NCBI RefSeq assembly: GCF_034669705.1
Contig: NZ_JAXMOR010000015.1
Location: forward strand, 1 to 64,000
DNA length: 64,000 bases
Direction of reading: 5' to 3'
Source of the DNA: Marinovum sp034669705
GTDB lineage: Bacteria; Pseudomonadota; Alphaproteobacteria; Rhodobacterales; Rhodobacteraceae
Notes under the pieces: model-generated
The model's database searches: none
The model's input: the letters and a program-made list of their open reading frames with translations, nothing else
Told to the model about the DNA's origin: nothing
Part shown: one piece after another, positions 1 to 9,498 of the stretch
Position numbering within the stretch: the first letter of the stretch is position 1
How the letters are laid out: the number at the start of each line of letters is the position of its first letter
Program-made: the position numbers and the translations under genes

Positions 1-363
1 CTGCCGCCGTCCGGGGCCCGGCGGCAGGCTCGGAGGCAAGTCCAGCGCCGCGCCCATCGCCCTCAGGACCCGCGCGTCCACCCGGTCGGTCTTGCCGATG
101 ATCCCGCAGGCCCGTGCAAAGTGCCGCGCCCGCGCCGGATTGACGCTGTGATGGGCCACGCCGGCGGCCTCAAGCGCATCGCGCAGCGGCCAGGAATAGC
201 GTCCGGTGGCCTCGAAGACGACAAAGGCGCGGCGCTGCGCCAGGTCCTGCGCGAAGGCCGCGAGGGGCGCCGGCTGGTTGGCGATCTGGCGGGGCGCGCC
301 GCCCGGTCCGCAGACATCCAGACGCTGTTTCGAGACGTCGACTCCGACGATGAAGTGATGCAT
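1..363 (-). mobile_element. IS110-family transposase, N-terminal part (cut by window edge)
   Basis: This is the first 121 codons of a DEDD-type (RuvC-like) recombinase of the IS110 family, which moves its element through a circular intermediate. The N-terminus carries VGVDVSK with Asp9, then FEATGRY with Glu51, then KTDRVDA with Asp93 and Asp96; these match the family's D-E-D-D catalytic set, including the three-residue spacing of the last two acids. The ATG lies at 363-361, preceded by an AGGAGG-like ribosome site. The gene runs off the left edge, so the Tnp20-like serine domain and the far end of the element are not visible. The long noncoding leader on its 5' side fits the IS110 subgroup rather than IS1111. 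The family call is firm; whether the element is intact is unknown. Confidence 0.9.
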
Positions 364-374
364 GATAGCCTCCT

Positions 375-536
375 GTCCCTGTCTGTACGGGGTCTGTTTG
401 CGCAGCCCCAATCAACCGTTCAGGCTGACGACCAAGAATGCGGACGGCTCCCAATCCGGCACACGGGCTCTTGCCCAGGGACCTCACGGGATGCCGTCCG
501 CACCTCCATTATACAGAAAACTGGTTAGACAGGGAC
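375..536. repeat. 9-bp inverted repeat bracketing the IS110 leader
   Basis: GTCCCTGTC occurs at 375-383 and in inverted orientation at 528-536. IS110 elements usually lack true terminal inverted repeats, so this may be a recombinase- or RNA-related site rather than an end. The outer copy lies close to where the element's left end should be. The host-IS junction itself cannot be placed from this sequence alone. Confidence 0.35.
386..513 (-). ncRNA. Candidate IS110 bridge (guide) RNA region
   Basis: Many IS110 elements encode a structured guide RNA in the noncoding end upstream of the transposase. Here the leader, read on the minus strand, has a perfect 10-bp inverted repeat TGCGGACGGC (502-493 pairing with 448-439) enclosing a large loop with an inner hairpin GGGC-AAGA-GCCC (476-465). 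A second hairpin follows with GGGG/CCCC arms (about 407-387). A perfect TATAAT lies at 513-508, though no good -35 is seen inside the element; such promoters are often completed when the ends join. Two large loops in a row resemble target- and donor-binding loops. RNA ends are guesses. Confidence 0.5.
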
Positions 537-678
537 CTCCTGCGCGCAACCCGCGGTGAGCGTCAGGACGAGATCGTGCCTTTTGCGCTCTGACCCTCGG
601 CTGTCCCGACCGATGTGACGTTTGGCATGGCGGAGCCGGGAGGCCCCGGCGCGGCGGCCGGGGCGGGGTCTCGCGGGG

Positions 679-1354
<676 letters not shown>

Positions 1355-1362
<8 letters not shown>

Positions 1363-2653
1363 AGCGCAGCGCCTCCACCGGGTTGAGCCGCGCCGCGCGG
1401 CGGGCAGGAAAGATCGTGACCACGAAGGACAGCCCCAGCGACAGGGCCACTGCCGAGAGCACATCGCCAAGTTCGAGCTTGGCGGGCACGGCGTAGAGCC
1501 CGCGGATCTCCGGATCCCAGACACCGCCGCCGGCCACGTAGTTCACCACCGAGAAGATCTCGTCGATGTAGATCGCGAAGAGGCTGCCGAGGATCACGCC
1601 CATGAGCGTGCCGATCAGCCCGGTGAAGGCGCCGCAGATGAAGAACACCCTGAGCACCGAACCCTCGGAAAGCCCCATGGTGCGCAGGATGCCGATGTCG
1701 CGGCCCTTGTTCTTGACCAGCATGATCAGCCCCGAGACGATGTTCATCGCCGCGATCAGCACCAGGATGGCGAGGATCACGAACATCACGTTGTCCTCGA
1801 TCTCCAGCGCCCTGAGGAACGCCCCGCTGGCATCCCGCCAGGTCCAGACCAACGCCCGCTCGCCCGCGGCCTCCAGCAAGGGCAGCGCGTGGCGGTCGAC
1901 CGCGTCGGGATCGTCGACCATGACCTCGAGCTCGTCGGCCACGCCTTCGCGGTTGAAATAGCTCTGCGCCTCGGCAAAGGGCATGTAGATGCGGGTGCGG
2001 TCGATGTCGTAGCGCCCGGCGGTGAAGACATAACCCACCTCGTAGGCCTGCACCCGCGGCGAGGTGCCGAAGGGCGTCTTGACCCCGTCGGGCGAGATCA
2101 GCCTGATCCGGTCGCCCACCGTCACCCCCAGTTCGCGCGCCACGCCGGAGCCGATGGCCAGCCCCGGTCCGAACCCCGCAAGCGTGCCCTGGCTGGCCTC
2201 GGGATCGGCAACGCGCGGGATGGTGGCCAGGTCATCGGCGGCGATGCCGAAGACCTCGACACCGGAGTTGCGGCCATTGGCGGTGGCCATCACCTGGCCC
2301 TTGACCAGCGGCGCGGCCCGGGTGACGAACGCGAGCGCCGAAACCCGCGCCTGCAGCGCCGCGAAATCCGCGATGCTGCGCTCGATCTGGCCGAACTCGT
2401 TGACCTCCTGCTGGTAGTAGACGGTGACATGGGCATTGGTGCCGACGATGGTGTCGACGAATTCCTCGCGAAAGCCCGAGCGCACCGCCAGCGTGGCGAT
2501 CAGCGCAAAGACCGCCAGCGTGATGCCGAGCAGGCTGATCCAGGTCATGGTGCTGACGCCGCCCTCGGCGCGCTTGGCGCGCAGGTAGCGCCAGGCGATC
2601 ATCCATTCGAAGGCCGCAAACGGGGCGGGGGTGCGCGGGGTGGCTCTGCTCAT
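1355..2653 (-). CDS. lolC: Lipoprotein-releasing ABC transporter permease LolC/LolE
   Basis: This 432-residue inner-membrane permease is the membrane partner of LolD. It opens with the family's FEWMIAWRYLRAKR motif and a first transmembrane helix at about residues 36-57, then a large periplasmic domain, then three helices in the last third, ending in the conserved NPVEALRYE tail. Alphaproteobacteria usually have a single LolC/E-type permease that forms a homodimer, and only one gene is present here. I chose the ATG at 2653, which follows an AAGGAAA ribosome site; an upstream in-frame ATG at 2704 has no such site. It is transcribed with lolD, overlapping it by 8 bases. Confidence 0.92.
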
Positions 2654-2800
2654 CGGCTTTCCTTGTTTCGCGCGGAAAGTGGGGAAAGGGGCGGTGAGGG
2701 TCAAGCGGGGAATGGCACGGCGGCGGCGGGGTGGCGCGATTGTGCGGTGCGGCGCGGTCGCGGGCGGGCCGCCGGTGTCGCGGTACTGGCTGGCTGGGGA

Positions 2801-2846
2801 GCCTCCGGCGGGAGTTTATTTGGCAAGATGAAGGGGGAGCGGGGTG
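2801..2846 (+). repeat. Interspersed repeat family A, copy 1 (GCCTCCGGCGGGAGTTT type)
   Basis: This copy begins GCCTCCGGCGGGAGTTT and continues to GGCAAGATGAAG and a GGAGCGGGGTG end. It is nearly identical over 46 bases to the copy at 2941. It lies in the 446-bp gap between lolC and the hisC-like gene, where I see no coding sequence. Confidence 0.7.
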
Positions 2847-2940
2847 CGGGGTCGCCCGTGCCTGCGCGCCGGGCAAAGGGTTTGATTTGGGTGAGTAGCG
2901 CCTTTTATGCGCGGCGCCGGGCTGTGGTGCGGGCGAGGAA

Positions 2941-2986
2941 GCCTCCGGCGGGAGTTTGGTGGGCAAGATGAAGGAGGAGCGGGGTG
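2941..2986 (+). repeat. Interspersed repeat family A, copy 2
   Basis: This is the second copy, exactly 140 bases downstream of the first. It differs in a TATTT/TGGTG patch and one G/A change. The sequence between the two copies is not repeated, so this is a local pair of dispersed elements rather than a 140-bp tandem repeat. Confidence 0.7.
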
Positions 2987-3099
2987 GGAGATCGCTGGCG
3001 TTGGCAGAGCCGCGGGCGGGAGAGTATCTGGTGGGGTGAGGTTGGCGCGGAGTGGCGGATGGCTTGCATCCGGCAGGAGGCTCGGGATAGGTCTGAGGC

Positions 3100-4209
3100 A
3101 TGAGAGGTCCGCGTTTCACCCCGATCGTTCAGGCCTTGCCGGCCACCGTGCCCTTTGTCGGGCCCGAGCAGATGGAGCGCGACCGCGGGGCGCCCTTCGC
3201 GGCGCGACTGGGGGCGAACGAGAGCGTTTTCGGGCCGTCTCCTCAAGCGCTGGCGGCGTTGCAGGCCTCGGCCGGCGAGATCTGGAAATACCCCGACAGC
3301 ACCAGTTTCGAGCTGCGCCACGCGCTGGCTGACGACCTGGGGGTGGCGCCGGAAAATATCGTCGTCGGTGCCGGGATCGACGGGCTGCTCGATTCCACCG
3401 TACGGCTGATGGTGGGAACCGGCGATCACGTGGTGACCTCGGACGGTGCTTATCCGACCTTCAACTTCCACGTCGCGGGCTATGGCGGCACCCTGCACAA
3501 GGTGCCCTATCGCGACGATCACGAGGACCCGGACGCGCTGCTCGCCAAGGCGCATGAGGTGGGTGCAAAGCTGGTCTACCTGTCCAATCCCGACAACCCG
3601 ATGGGCACATGGCTTTCGGCCGAGAGGATCGAGGCGATGATCGCCGCGTTGCCCGAGGGCTGCGTTCTGGTGCTCGACGAGGCCTATGTCGAGTTTGCGC
3701 CGGCGGACGCGGTGCCGGCGCTGGATGTGACCGACCCGGCGGTGCTGCGGTTCCGGACCTTTTCCAAGGCACATGGCATGGCCGGGGCGCGGGTCGGCTA
3801 TGCGCTTGGCCGGTCCGATGTAATCGCCGCCTACGAGAAGGTGCGCAATCATTTCGGCATGAACCGTTCGGCGCAGATCGGCGCGCTGGCGGCGCTGCGC
3901 GACCACGACTGGCTGGCGCATGTGCAGAGCGCGGTGGTGGCGGCGCGCGAGAGCATTGCGGCGATCGCGCGGGACAACGGGCTGGTGCCCATACCCTCGG
4001 CCACGAATTTCGTGGCGGTTGATTGCGGCGGTGACGGTGATTTCGCCCGCCGGGTGCTGGGCGCGCTGGTGGCGCGCGGGGTCTTTGTGCGCATGCCCTT
4101 CGTGGCGCCGGAGGACCGCTGCATCCGGATCAGCGCCGGCCCGCCCGAGATGCTCGACGCGCTCGCCGCGGCGCTGCCGCAGGCGCTCGAGGCGGCGCGA
4201 AACGGCTGA
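3100..4209 (+). CDS. Pyridoxal-phosphate aminotransferase, HisC-like
   Basis: This is a 369-residue class I/II (fold type I) aminotransferase of the histidinol-phosphate aminotransferase group, which transfers an amino group between an amino acid or histidinol phosphate and 2-oxoglutarate. The PLP lysine is Lys223 in FSKAHGMAGARVGY. The SNPDNPMGT motif (162-170) and LDEAYVEF (192-199) are the expected cofactor-contact segments. It stands alone, not with other his genes, so the substrate could equally be an aromatic amino acid or another phosphorylated amine. The ATG at 3100 follows GAGG-like purines. The downstream gene starts 40 bases later on the same strand. Confidence 0.82.
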   Translation: MRGPRFTPIVQALPATVPFVGPEQMERDRGAPFAARLGANESVFGPSPQALAALQASAGEIWKYPDSTSFELRHALADDLGVAPENIVVGAGIDGLLDSTVRLMVGTGDHVVTSDGAYPTFNFHVAGYGGTLHKVPYRDDHEDPDALLAKAHEVGAKLVYLSNPDNPMGTWLSAERIEAMIAALPEGCVLVLDEAYVEFAPADAVPALDVTDPAVLRFRTFSKAHGMAGARVGYALGRSDVIAAYEKVRNHFGMNRSAQIGALAALRDHDWLAHVQSAVVAARESIAAIARDNGLVPIPSATNFVAVDCGGDGDFARRVLGALVARGVFVRMPFVAPEDRCIRISAGPPEMLDALAAALPQALEAARNG

Positions 4210-4249
4210 GCGCTCTGGTCATCGCCCGGGCGCGGCCTATCTTCGCTGC

Positions 4250-4648
4250 ATGCAGATACTCATCCTCTATGTCGCCACGGCGGTGGTGTTTCTCGGCCTC
4301 GATGTTCTCGGGCTGCGGTTTCTGATTCGGCCGGTCTTCGAACGCCACATCGGCGACCTGCTGGTCGACAGCTTCCGGTTTGTCCCGGCGCTGGTGTTCT
4401 ACCTGTTTTACGTGGTCGGGGTGTTGTGGTTCGTCAGCCTGCCGGCGCTGCGCGAGAACGCCCCGGTGCAGGCGGCGCTGGGCGGGGCATTTCTGGGCGC
4501 GCTGGCCTATGGCACCTACGAGTTCACCAATCTCGCCACGCTCAAGGGCTGGTCCTGGCCGATGGTGCTGACCGATCTGAGCTGGGGCATCTTCCTCACC
4601 GGCTTTGCCGCCTGGGCCGGGGTGATGATCACCCGCGCCGTGACCTGA
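4250..4648 (+). CDS. DUF2177 family small membrane protein
   Basis: This 132-residue protein is almost entirely hydrophobic, with about four predicted membrane helices (near residues 3-22, 44-64, 75-95 and 108-128). The sequence resembles the DUF2177 family, whose function is not known. The start at 4250 gives the typical MQILILYVATAVVFLGLD opening; longer frames extend back into the aminotransferase gene and are not convincing. Its TGA stop (4646-4648) abuts the stop of the convergent rhomboid gene with no base between them. Confidence 0.75.
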   Translation: MQILILYVATAVVFLGLDVLGLRFLIRPVFERHIGDLLVDSFRFVPALVFYLFYVVGVLWFVSLPALRENAPVQAALGGAFLGALAYGTYEFTNLATLKGWSWPMVLTDLSWGIFLTGFAAWAGVMITRAVT

Positions 4649-5392
4649 TCAGCGCCGGCGCTTGCCGGCCCGTGGGATCGAGCTGCGCGACAGTGTATAT
4701 TTTGCCTCGGGATGCGGCGGATGGCCGTGGGTCTGCGACCAGAAGCGCGGCCCGCCCAGGCGCATCCAGAGCGGCAGGCAGAGCACGATCCCGGCGATGA
4801 AGCCGCCGGCATGGGCCCAGTAGGCCACGCCGCCCGAGTCGCCCGGCGTGCCGAAGCCGCCGAACAGCTGCAACCCAAACCAGAGCCCCAACATGATCCA
4901 GGCCGGCAGTGGGATCACCTTGAAAAAGACGATGAAGATCAGCAGGATGTCGACCTTGGCCTTGGGAAACAGCAGCAGGTAACCGCCCATCACCCCGGCA
5001 ATCGCGCCAGAGGCGCCGACCACCGGCACCATGGATTGCGGCGCGCTGGCCCATTGCAGCGCCGAGGCCGCCAGCCCGCAGACCAAATAGAATCCGAGAT
5101 AGGGCAGGTGGCCCATCTCGTCCTCGATATTGTCGCCAAAGATGAACAGGAACAGCATGTTGCCGGCGATATGCATGAAGCCGCCATGCAGGAACATCGA
5201 GCTGATCAGCCCGGTGTAACCCTCGCCGGCGGTGATCCGCGCCGGGATCAGCGCGTAGTCCCAGTAGAAGAACGACAGCGTCCGGTCGTCCATGTCGACG
5301 TAATGCAGGAAGACGAGGATATTGATCGCCATCAACCCGTAGGTGACGAAGGGCGTGCGGCCGGAGGGGTTGTGATCGCGGATCGGGAACAT
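4649..5392 (-). CDS. Rhomboid family intramembrane serine protease
   Basis: This 247-residue polytopic protein cleaves substrates within or near the membrane. The catalytic pair is visible: Ser128 in GASG and His194 in WAHAGGF. The family's HGGFMHIAGNM segment (69-79, including Asn78) precedes them. About six helices are predicted, followed by a basic, probably cytoplasmic tail. Substrates in this group are unknown. It is convergent with the DUF2177 gene and is separated from putA by 50 bases. The start ATG at 5392 gives the usual short N-terminus MFPIRDHNPS seen in alphaproteobacterial rhomboids. Confidence 0.92.
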   Translation of the reverse strand: MFPIRDHNPSGRTPFVTYGLMAINILVFLHYVDMDDRTLSFFYWDYALIPARITAGEGYTGLISSMFLHGGFMHIAGNMLFLFIFGDNIEDEMGHLPYLGFYLVCGLAASALQWASAPQSMVPVVGASGAIAGVMGGYLLLFPKAKVDILLIFIVFFKVIPLPAWIMLGLWFGLQLFGGFGTPGDSGGVAYWAHAGGFIAGIVLCLPLWMRLGGPRFWSQTHGHPPHPEAKYTLSRSSIPRAGKRRR

Positions 5393-5442
5393 GGGGGGAA
5401 GCTTGGGACTTTCCCCCCGAAGGTCAAGGCATTACCCGCGGC

Positions 5443-8400
5443 TCATGACATTCCCGAGAGCAGGGCCGCATTGCCGCCAGAGGCCGTGGTGTCGACGCAG
5501 ACATGGCGTTCGTGCACCACGTGGCCCTTGTCCGGCAGGCCGGTGATCAGCGGCAGGATCGGGCCGTCGCGCCGGGCCAGCGCCCTGGCATAGGCGCGGC
5601 CGGTCTCGGCCCCGCCCCACCAGAGCGCGCCGGAGATGCGGGAAAGCGTGGTCAGCGCCTCGGGCTCCAGCGCGCCGCCGACGCGGATGCCGGTGCCGCC
5701 AAGCGCCTCGACCGCGGCCTTTTGCGCCTGCGCCGCGGCGTCGCCCGGCCCGAGGCAGAGCAGCGGCGGGCGGGGCAGGGCGGTCAGCCGGTTCGATTCG
5801 CCGGTCGGCCCGGGCAGCGACAGTGGCGGGTCGGCCTCCGGCAGGGCGCGGGCCTTGAGCGCCTCCTGCAACGCCAGCGGGTCGACCTGGGCGCCGGCCT
5901 CGGCCTCGGCCTCGGTCTGCGGTGCCGGGTGGCTGCAATAGCGCGCCAGGTAGTTCGGTCCGCCGGCCTTGGGCCCGGTGCCGGACAGACCCTCGCCGCC
6001 AAAGGGTTGCGAGCCGACGATGGCGCCGATCTGGTTGCGGTTGACGTAGATGTTGCCGGCGTGGATGCGTTCCGAGACATGCTGCACCCGGTCGTCGATG
6101 CGGGTGTGCAGCCCGAAGGTCAGCCCGTAGCCGGTGGCGTTGATGGTGTCGATCACCTGATCGAGCTGTTCCGCCTCAAAGGTGGCAAAGTGCAGGACGG
6201 GGCCGAAGATCTCGCGCTGCATTTCCTCGATACCGTTCACCCGCAGCAGGGTGGGGGGGATGAAATAACCGTCTTTCGGCACCGCGATCTGCTTGATGAT
6301 GCGGCCCTCGGAGGTCGCCTTGGCGATGTAGTCGGCAATGCCGGCCTGTGCCTCGGCGTCGATCACCGGGCCGAGGTCGGTCGAGAGCTGCCAGGGCCGG
6401 CCGGGCCGCAGCGCCTCCATCGCGCCCATCAGCATCTCGATGAACGGACCGGCAATGTCGCGCTGCACGTAAAGGCAGCGCAGGGCCGAGCAGCGCTGGC
6501 CGGCGGATTGGAAGGCGCTCTCGATGATCGCCTGCACCGCCTGTTCCGGCAGGGCGGTCGAATCGACGATCATCGCGTTCAGCCCGCCGGTTTCGGCGAT
6601 CAGCGGCGCGCCGGGGGCGAGGGTGTCGGCCATGGCGCGGCGGATCTTCATCGCGGTCTCGGTCGAGCCGGTGAAGGCGACGCCATCGACGCGCGGGTCT
6701 GAGGTGAGCGCTGCGCCGGTGTCACCGGCGCCGGGCAACCATTGCAGCACCTCGCGCGGCACGCCGGCCTCGTGCAGCAATTCAACGGCGCGGCAGGCGA
6801 TCAGCGGCGTCTGTTCGGCAGGTTTCGCCAGCACCGCATTGCCCGCCGCCAAGGCCGCCGAGACCTGTCCGGTGAAAATCGCCAGCGGGAAGTTCCACGG
6901 GCTGATGCAGGTGAAGGTGCCGACCGGTGCGTCCGAGGGCGCATTGGCGGCGTAGTAGCGCAGAAAATCCACCGCCTCGCGCAGTTCGGCGACGGCGTCG
7001 AGCAGGGTCTTGCCGGCCTCGCGGGCGACCAGTGCGAAGATCTCGCCGTAGTTGGCCTCGTAGAGATCGGCGGCCTTCTCGAGGATCGCGGCGCGCGCCT
7101 CTGGGGAGGCGTCCCAGGGTCGGGCCCCGGCCAGCGCGGTCTCGCAATCTGCCGGGCTGGCAAAGCGCACCGCGCCGACGGTTTCCGCAGGCTGCGCCGG
7201 GTTGGTCACCGCGACGGCCGCCTGCGGGGCAGCAGCGCCGGCCAGCAGAGGCGCGGCCTGCCACTGGTGCGTCTCGAAAGGCGCGCGGGCCGCGTCGATC
7301 TCTGCCAGCGTCGGGCGGTGCGACAGGTCCCAGCCGCGGGCGTTCCCCCGCTCGGGCTGGAACAGCTCCGGGCCGCGCGGCAGGTGCGGCTGCGCCTCGT
7401 CGAGCGCGTCAAAGGGATCGCGGGCGACGACCTCTGGCGGCACGTCTTCATCGACAATCTGGTTGACGAAGGAGGAGTTGGCGCCGTTTTCCAACAGCCG
7501 CCGCACCAGGTAGGCCAGCAGGTCCTTGTGCGCGCCGACGGGAGCGTAGATCCGGCAGCGCGTGCCCTCGGCCTTCAGCACGATGTCGTGCATGGCCTCG
7601 CCCATGCCGTGCAGCCGCTGGAATTCAAAGGCATCGCGGTCTTTGGCCATGTCGAGCACCGCGGCCACCGTATGTGCGTTATGCGTGGCAAACTGCGGAT
7701 AGATCCGGTCGGTCATGTTCAAAAGCCGCCGGGCGTTGGCGATATAGCTCACGTCGGTGGCGGGTTTCGAAGTGAAGACCGGGAAGCCCGCGAGCCCCTC
7801 GACCTGCGCCAGCTTGATCTCGGTGTCCCAGTAGGCGCCCTTGACCAGCCGCACCATGATCCGGCGGTCGGTCTCTTCCGCCAGCGCATGGAGGTACTCC
7901 AGCACCGCGCCGCAGCGCTGGCCAAAAGCCTGAACCACCACGCCCAGGCCCTCCCAGCCGCCAAGACCCGGATCGCGCATCAACCGTTCGATCAGGTCGA
8001 GCGAGAGCGACAGGCGGTCGGCCTCCTCGGCGTCGATGTTGAGCCCCATCTTGCGGGCGCGCGCCATCAGGGCCAGGTCGCGCAGGCGGGGGTAGAGCTC
8101 TGCGGCGACGCGATCTTTCTGCGCCTCCTCATAGCGCGGATGCAGCGCCGAGAGCTTGACCGAGATGCCGGGGTTCCGGCGCACGTCGTCTGAGTGGCAG
8201 GCAGCGCTGATCGCCTCGATCGCGCGGCCATAGGCGGCGTGATAGCGCATCGCGTCGGCATCGGTGCGCGCGGCCTCGCCCAGCATGTCATAGCTGTAGG
8301 TATAGCCCTTCTGCTCCATCGCCGAGGCGCGTTTCATTGCCGCGCGGATGTCTTCGCCCAGCACGAACTGCCGGCCCATCTCCTTCATCGCGCGGCCGAC

Positions 8401-8883
8401 CGCGGTGCGGATCACCGGCTCTCCCAGCCGTTTGACGGCGGCGCGCAGGTGGCCCACCGGGCCGGGCTCGGCATCCTCGCGCAGCACCCGCCCGGTCAGC
8501 ATCAGCGCCCAAGTCGAGGCATTGACCAGCGGCGAGGTCGAATGGCCCATGTGCCGGCCCCAGTCCGAGGGAGCGATCTTGTCCTCGATCAGCGCGTCGA
8601 TGGTCTCGGGGTCGGGCACCCGCAGCAGCGCCTCGGCGAGGCACATCAGCGCCACGCCCTCGTCGGTCGAGAGGCCGTATTCGGCGAGGAAGACCTCCAT
8701 CATCCCGGGGTCGGAGCCCTCGCGGATGCGGCGCACCAGCGCGGCGCCGGCGACCGAGATGCGCGCCCGGTCCTCGGGCGAGAGCGCGGCGGTCTCGACC
8801 AGCTCTGCCACGGTCGCGGCCTCATCGGCATAGGTCAGCGCGTCGATGCGGGCGCGCAGCGCTGCCAGATCGGTATGTGTCAT
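5443..8883 (-). CDS. putA: Bifunctional proline dehydrogenase / glutamate-semialdehyde dehydrogenase PutA
   Basis: This 1146-residue enzyme oxidises proline to glutamate in two steps: an FAD-dependent proline dehydrogenase barrel (roughly residues 120-480) and an NAD-dependent aldehyde dehydrogenase (roughly 560-1000). The second domain has the active-site cysteine in SAGQRCSALR and the general-base segment ETGGLNAMIV. The C-terminal about 140 residues are a degenerate, aldehyde-dehydrogenase-like tail common in long PutAs. There is no N-terminal ribbon-helix-helix DNA-binding domain, so it does not repress itself as in enterobacteria; the divergent Lrp-type gene at 8983 is the expected regulator. 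Confidence 0.96.
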   Translation of the reverse strand: MTHTDLAALRARIDALTYADEAATVAELVETAALSPEDRARISVAGAALVRRIREGSDPGMMEVFLAEYGLSTDEGVALMCLAEALLRVPDPETIDALIEDKIAPSDWGRHMGHSTSPLVNASTWALMLTGRVLREDAEPGPVGHLRAAVKRLGEPVIRTAVGRAMKEMGRQFVLGEDIRAAMKRASAMEQKGYTYSYDMLGEAARTDADAMRYHAAYGRAIEAISAACHSDDVRRNPGISVKLSALHPRYEEAQKDRVAAELYPRLRDLALMARARKMGLNIDAEEADRLSLSLDLIERLMRDPGLGGWEGLGVVVQAFGQRCGAVLEYLHALAEETDRRIMVRLVKGAYWDTEIKLAQVEGLAGFPVFTSKPATDVSYIANARRLLNMTDRIYPQFATHNAHTVAAVLDMAKDRDAFEFQRLHGMGEAMHDIVLKAEGTRCRIYAPVGAHKDLLAYLVRRLLENGANSSFVNQIVDEDVPPEVVARDPFDALDEAQPHLPRGPELFQPERGNARGWDLSHRPTLAEIDAARAPFETHQWQAAPLLAGAAAPQAAVAVTNPAQPAETVGAVRFASPADCETALAGARPWDASPEARAAILEKAADLYEANYGEIFALVAREAGKTLLDAVAELREAVDFLRYYAANAPSDAPVGTFTCISPWNFPLAIFTGQVSAALAAGNAVLAKPAEQTPLIACRAVELLHEAGVPREVLQWLPGAGDTGAALTSDPRVDGVAFTGSTETAMKIRRAMADTLAPGAPLIAETGGLNAMIVDSTALPEQAVQAIIESAFQSAGQRCSALRCLYVQRDIAGPFIEMLMGAMEALRPGRPWQLSTDLGPVIDAEAQAGIADYIAKATSEGRIIKQIAVPKDGYFIPPTLLRVNGIEEMQREIFGPVLHFATFEAEQLDQVIDTINATGYGLTFGLHTRIDDRVQHVSERIHAGNIYVNRNQIGAIVGSQPFGGEGLSGTGPKAGGPNYLARYCSHPAPQTEAEAEAGAQVDPLALQEALKARALPEADPPLSLPGPTGESNRLTALPRPPLLCLGPGDAAAQAQKAAVEALGGTGIRVGGALEPEALTTLSRISGALWWGGAETGRAYARALARRDGPILPLITGLPDKGHVVHERHVCVDTTASGGNAALLSGMS

Positions 8884-8982
8884 GCGAATCCTCGTTATCC
8901 TGTTTGCGCAATGTAGCGCGATTTTACTGGCCCTTTCGCCTGATGTTGGCTTATCTAGAGGTCATATCGATCGAAATTACAG
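8884..8982. promoter_or_regulatory. putA-putR divergent promoter region
   Basis: This 99-bp, relatively AT-rich gap must hold both promoters and any PutR sites. Two loosely similar segments, GCGATTTTACTGG and CGAAATTACAGG, occur about 55 bases apart and might be Lrp-type half sites. No clear -10/-35 pair was assigned. Confidence 0.4.
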
Positions 8983-9468
8983 GTGTTTCCAGTGCAACTC
9001 GACCAGATAGAACTAGACCGCTTTGACCGCGCCATCGTCACCGTCCTGGCCGAGGATGGCCGGATCTCCATCACCGACCTGGCCAAGCGCATCGGGCTGT
9101 CGAAATCCCCCACCCAGGCGCGGCTCAGAAGGCTGGAAGAGGCCGGGGTGATCCGCGGCTACCGGGCGCTGCTCGACCCGATCCGGCTGGGGCTCGATCA
9201 CGTGGCCTTTGTCGAGGTGCGGCTCGAGGACACCCGCGAGGCGGCGCTGGCAAGCTTTGCGGCGGCGGTGGCCAAGATCCCCGAGATCGAGCAATGCCAC
9301 CTGATTGCCGGCAATTTCGACTACTTGATGAAGGTGCGGACCTCGGACATGCGGGCCTATCGCAAGGTGTTGGCCGAGAAAATCTCGACCCTGCCGCATG
9401 TCTCGAACACATCGACCTATGTGGCGATGCAGGCGATCAAGGAGAGCGGTCTCGGCGATGTGACTTGA
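8983..9468 (+). CDS. putR: Lrp/AsnC-family regulator, probable proline-responsive activator PutR
   Basis: This is a 161-residue Lrp-type protein with an N-terminal helix-turn-helix (about residues 12-60, DRAIVTVLAEDGRISITDLA onward) and a C-terminal RAM ligand-binding domain. It is divergent from putA across a 99-bp gap. In rhodobacters and agrobacteria the gene in this position activates putA in response to proline, so the role is inferred from position and family. The start is uncertain: GTG codons at 8983 and 8992 are both possible and neither has a strong ribosome site. Confidence 0.85.
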   Translation: MFPVQLDQIELDRFDRAIVTVLAEDGRISITDLAKRIGLSKSPTQARLRRLEEAGVIRGYRALLDPIRLGLDHVAFVEVRLEDTREAALASFAAAVAKIPEIEQCHLIAGNFDYLMKVRTSDMRAYRKVLAEKISTLPHVSNTSTYVAMQAIKESGLGDVT

Positions 9469-9498
9469 TCGCTGGCACCGGCGTGTCACCATTAAGGC

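Noticed and set aside
1363..1524. N-terminal extension of lolD by 54 residues
   Set aside because: The extension lies inside lolC and is not similar to the family; the ATG at 1362 is canonical.
2654..3099. A gene between lolC and the hisC-like gene
   Set aside because: Only repeat copies and GC-rich frames without ribosome sites or recognisable protein were seen.
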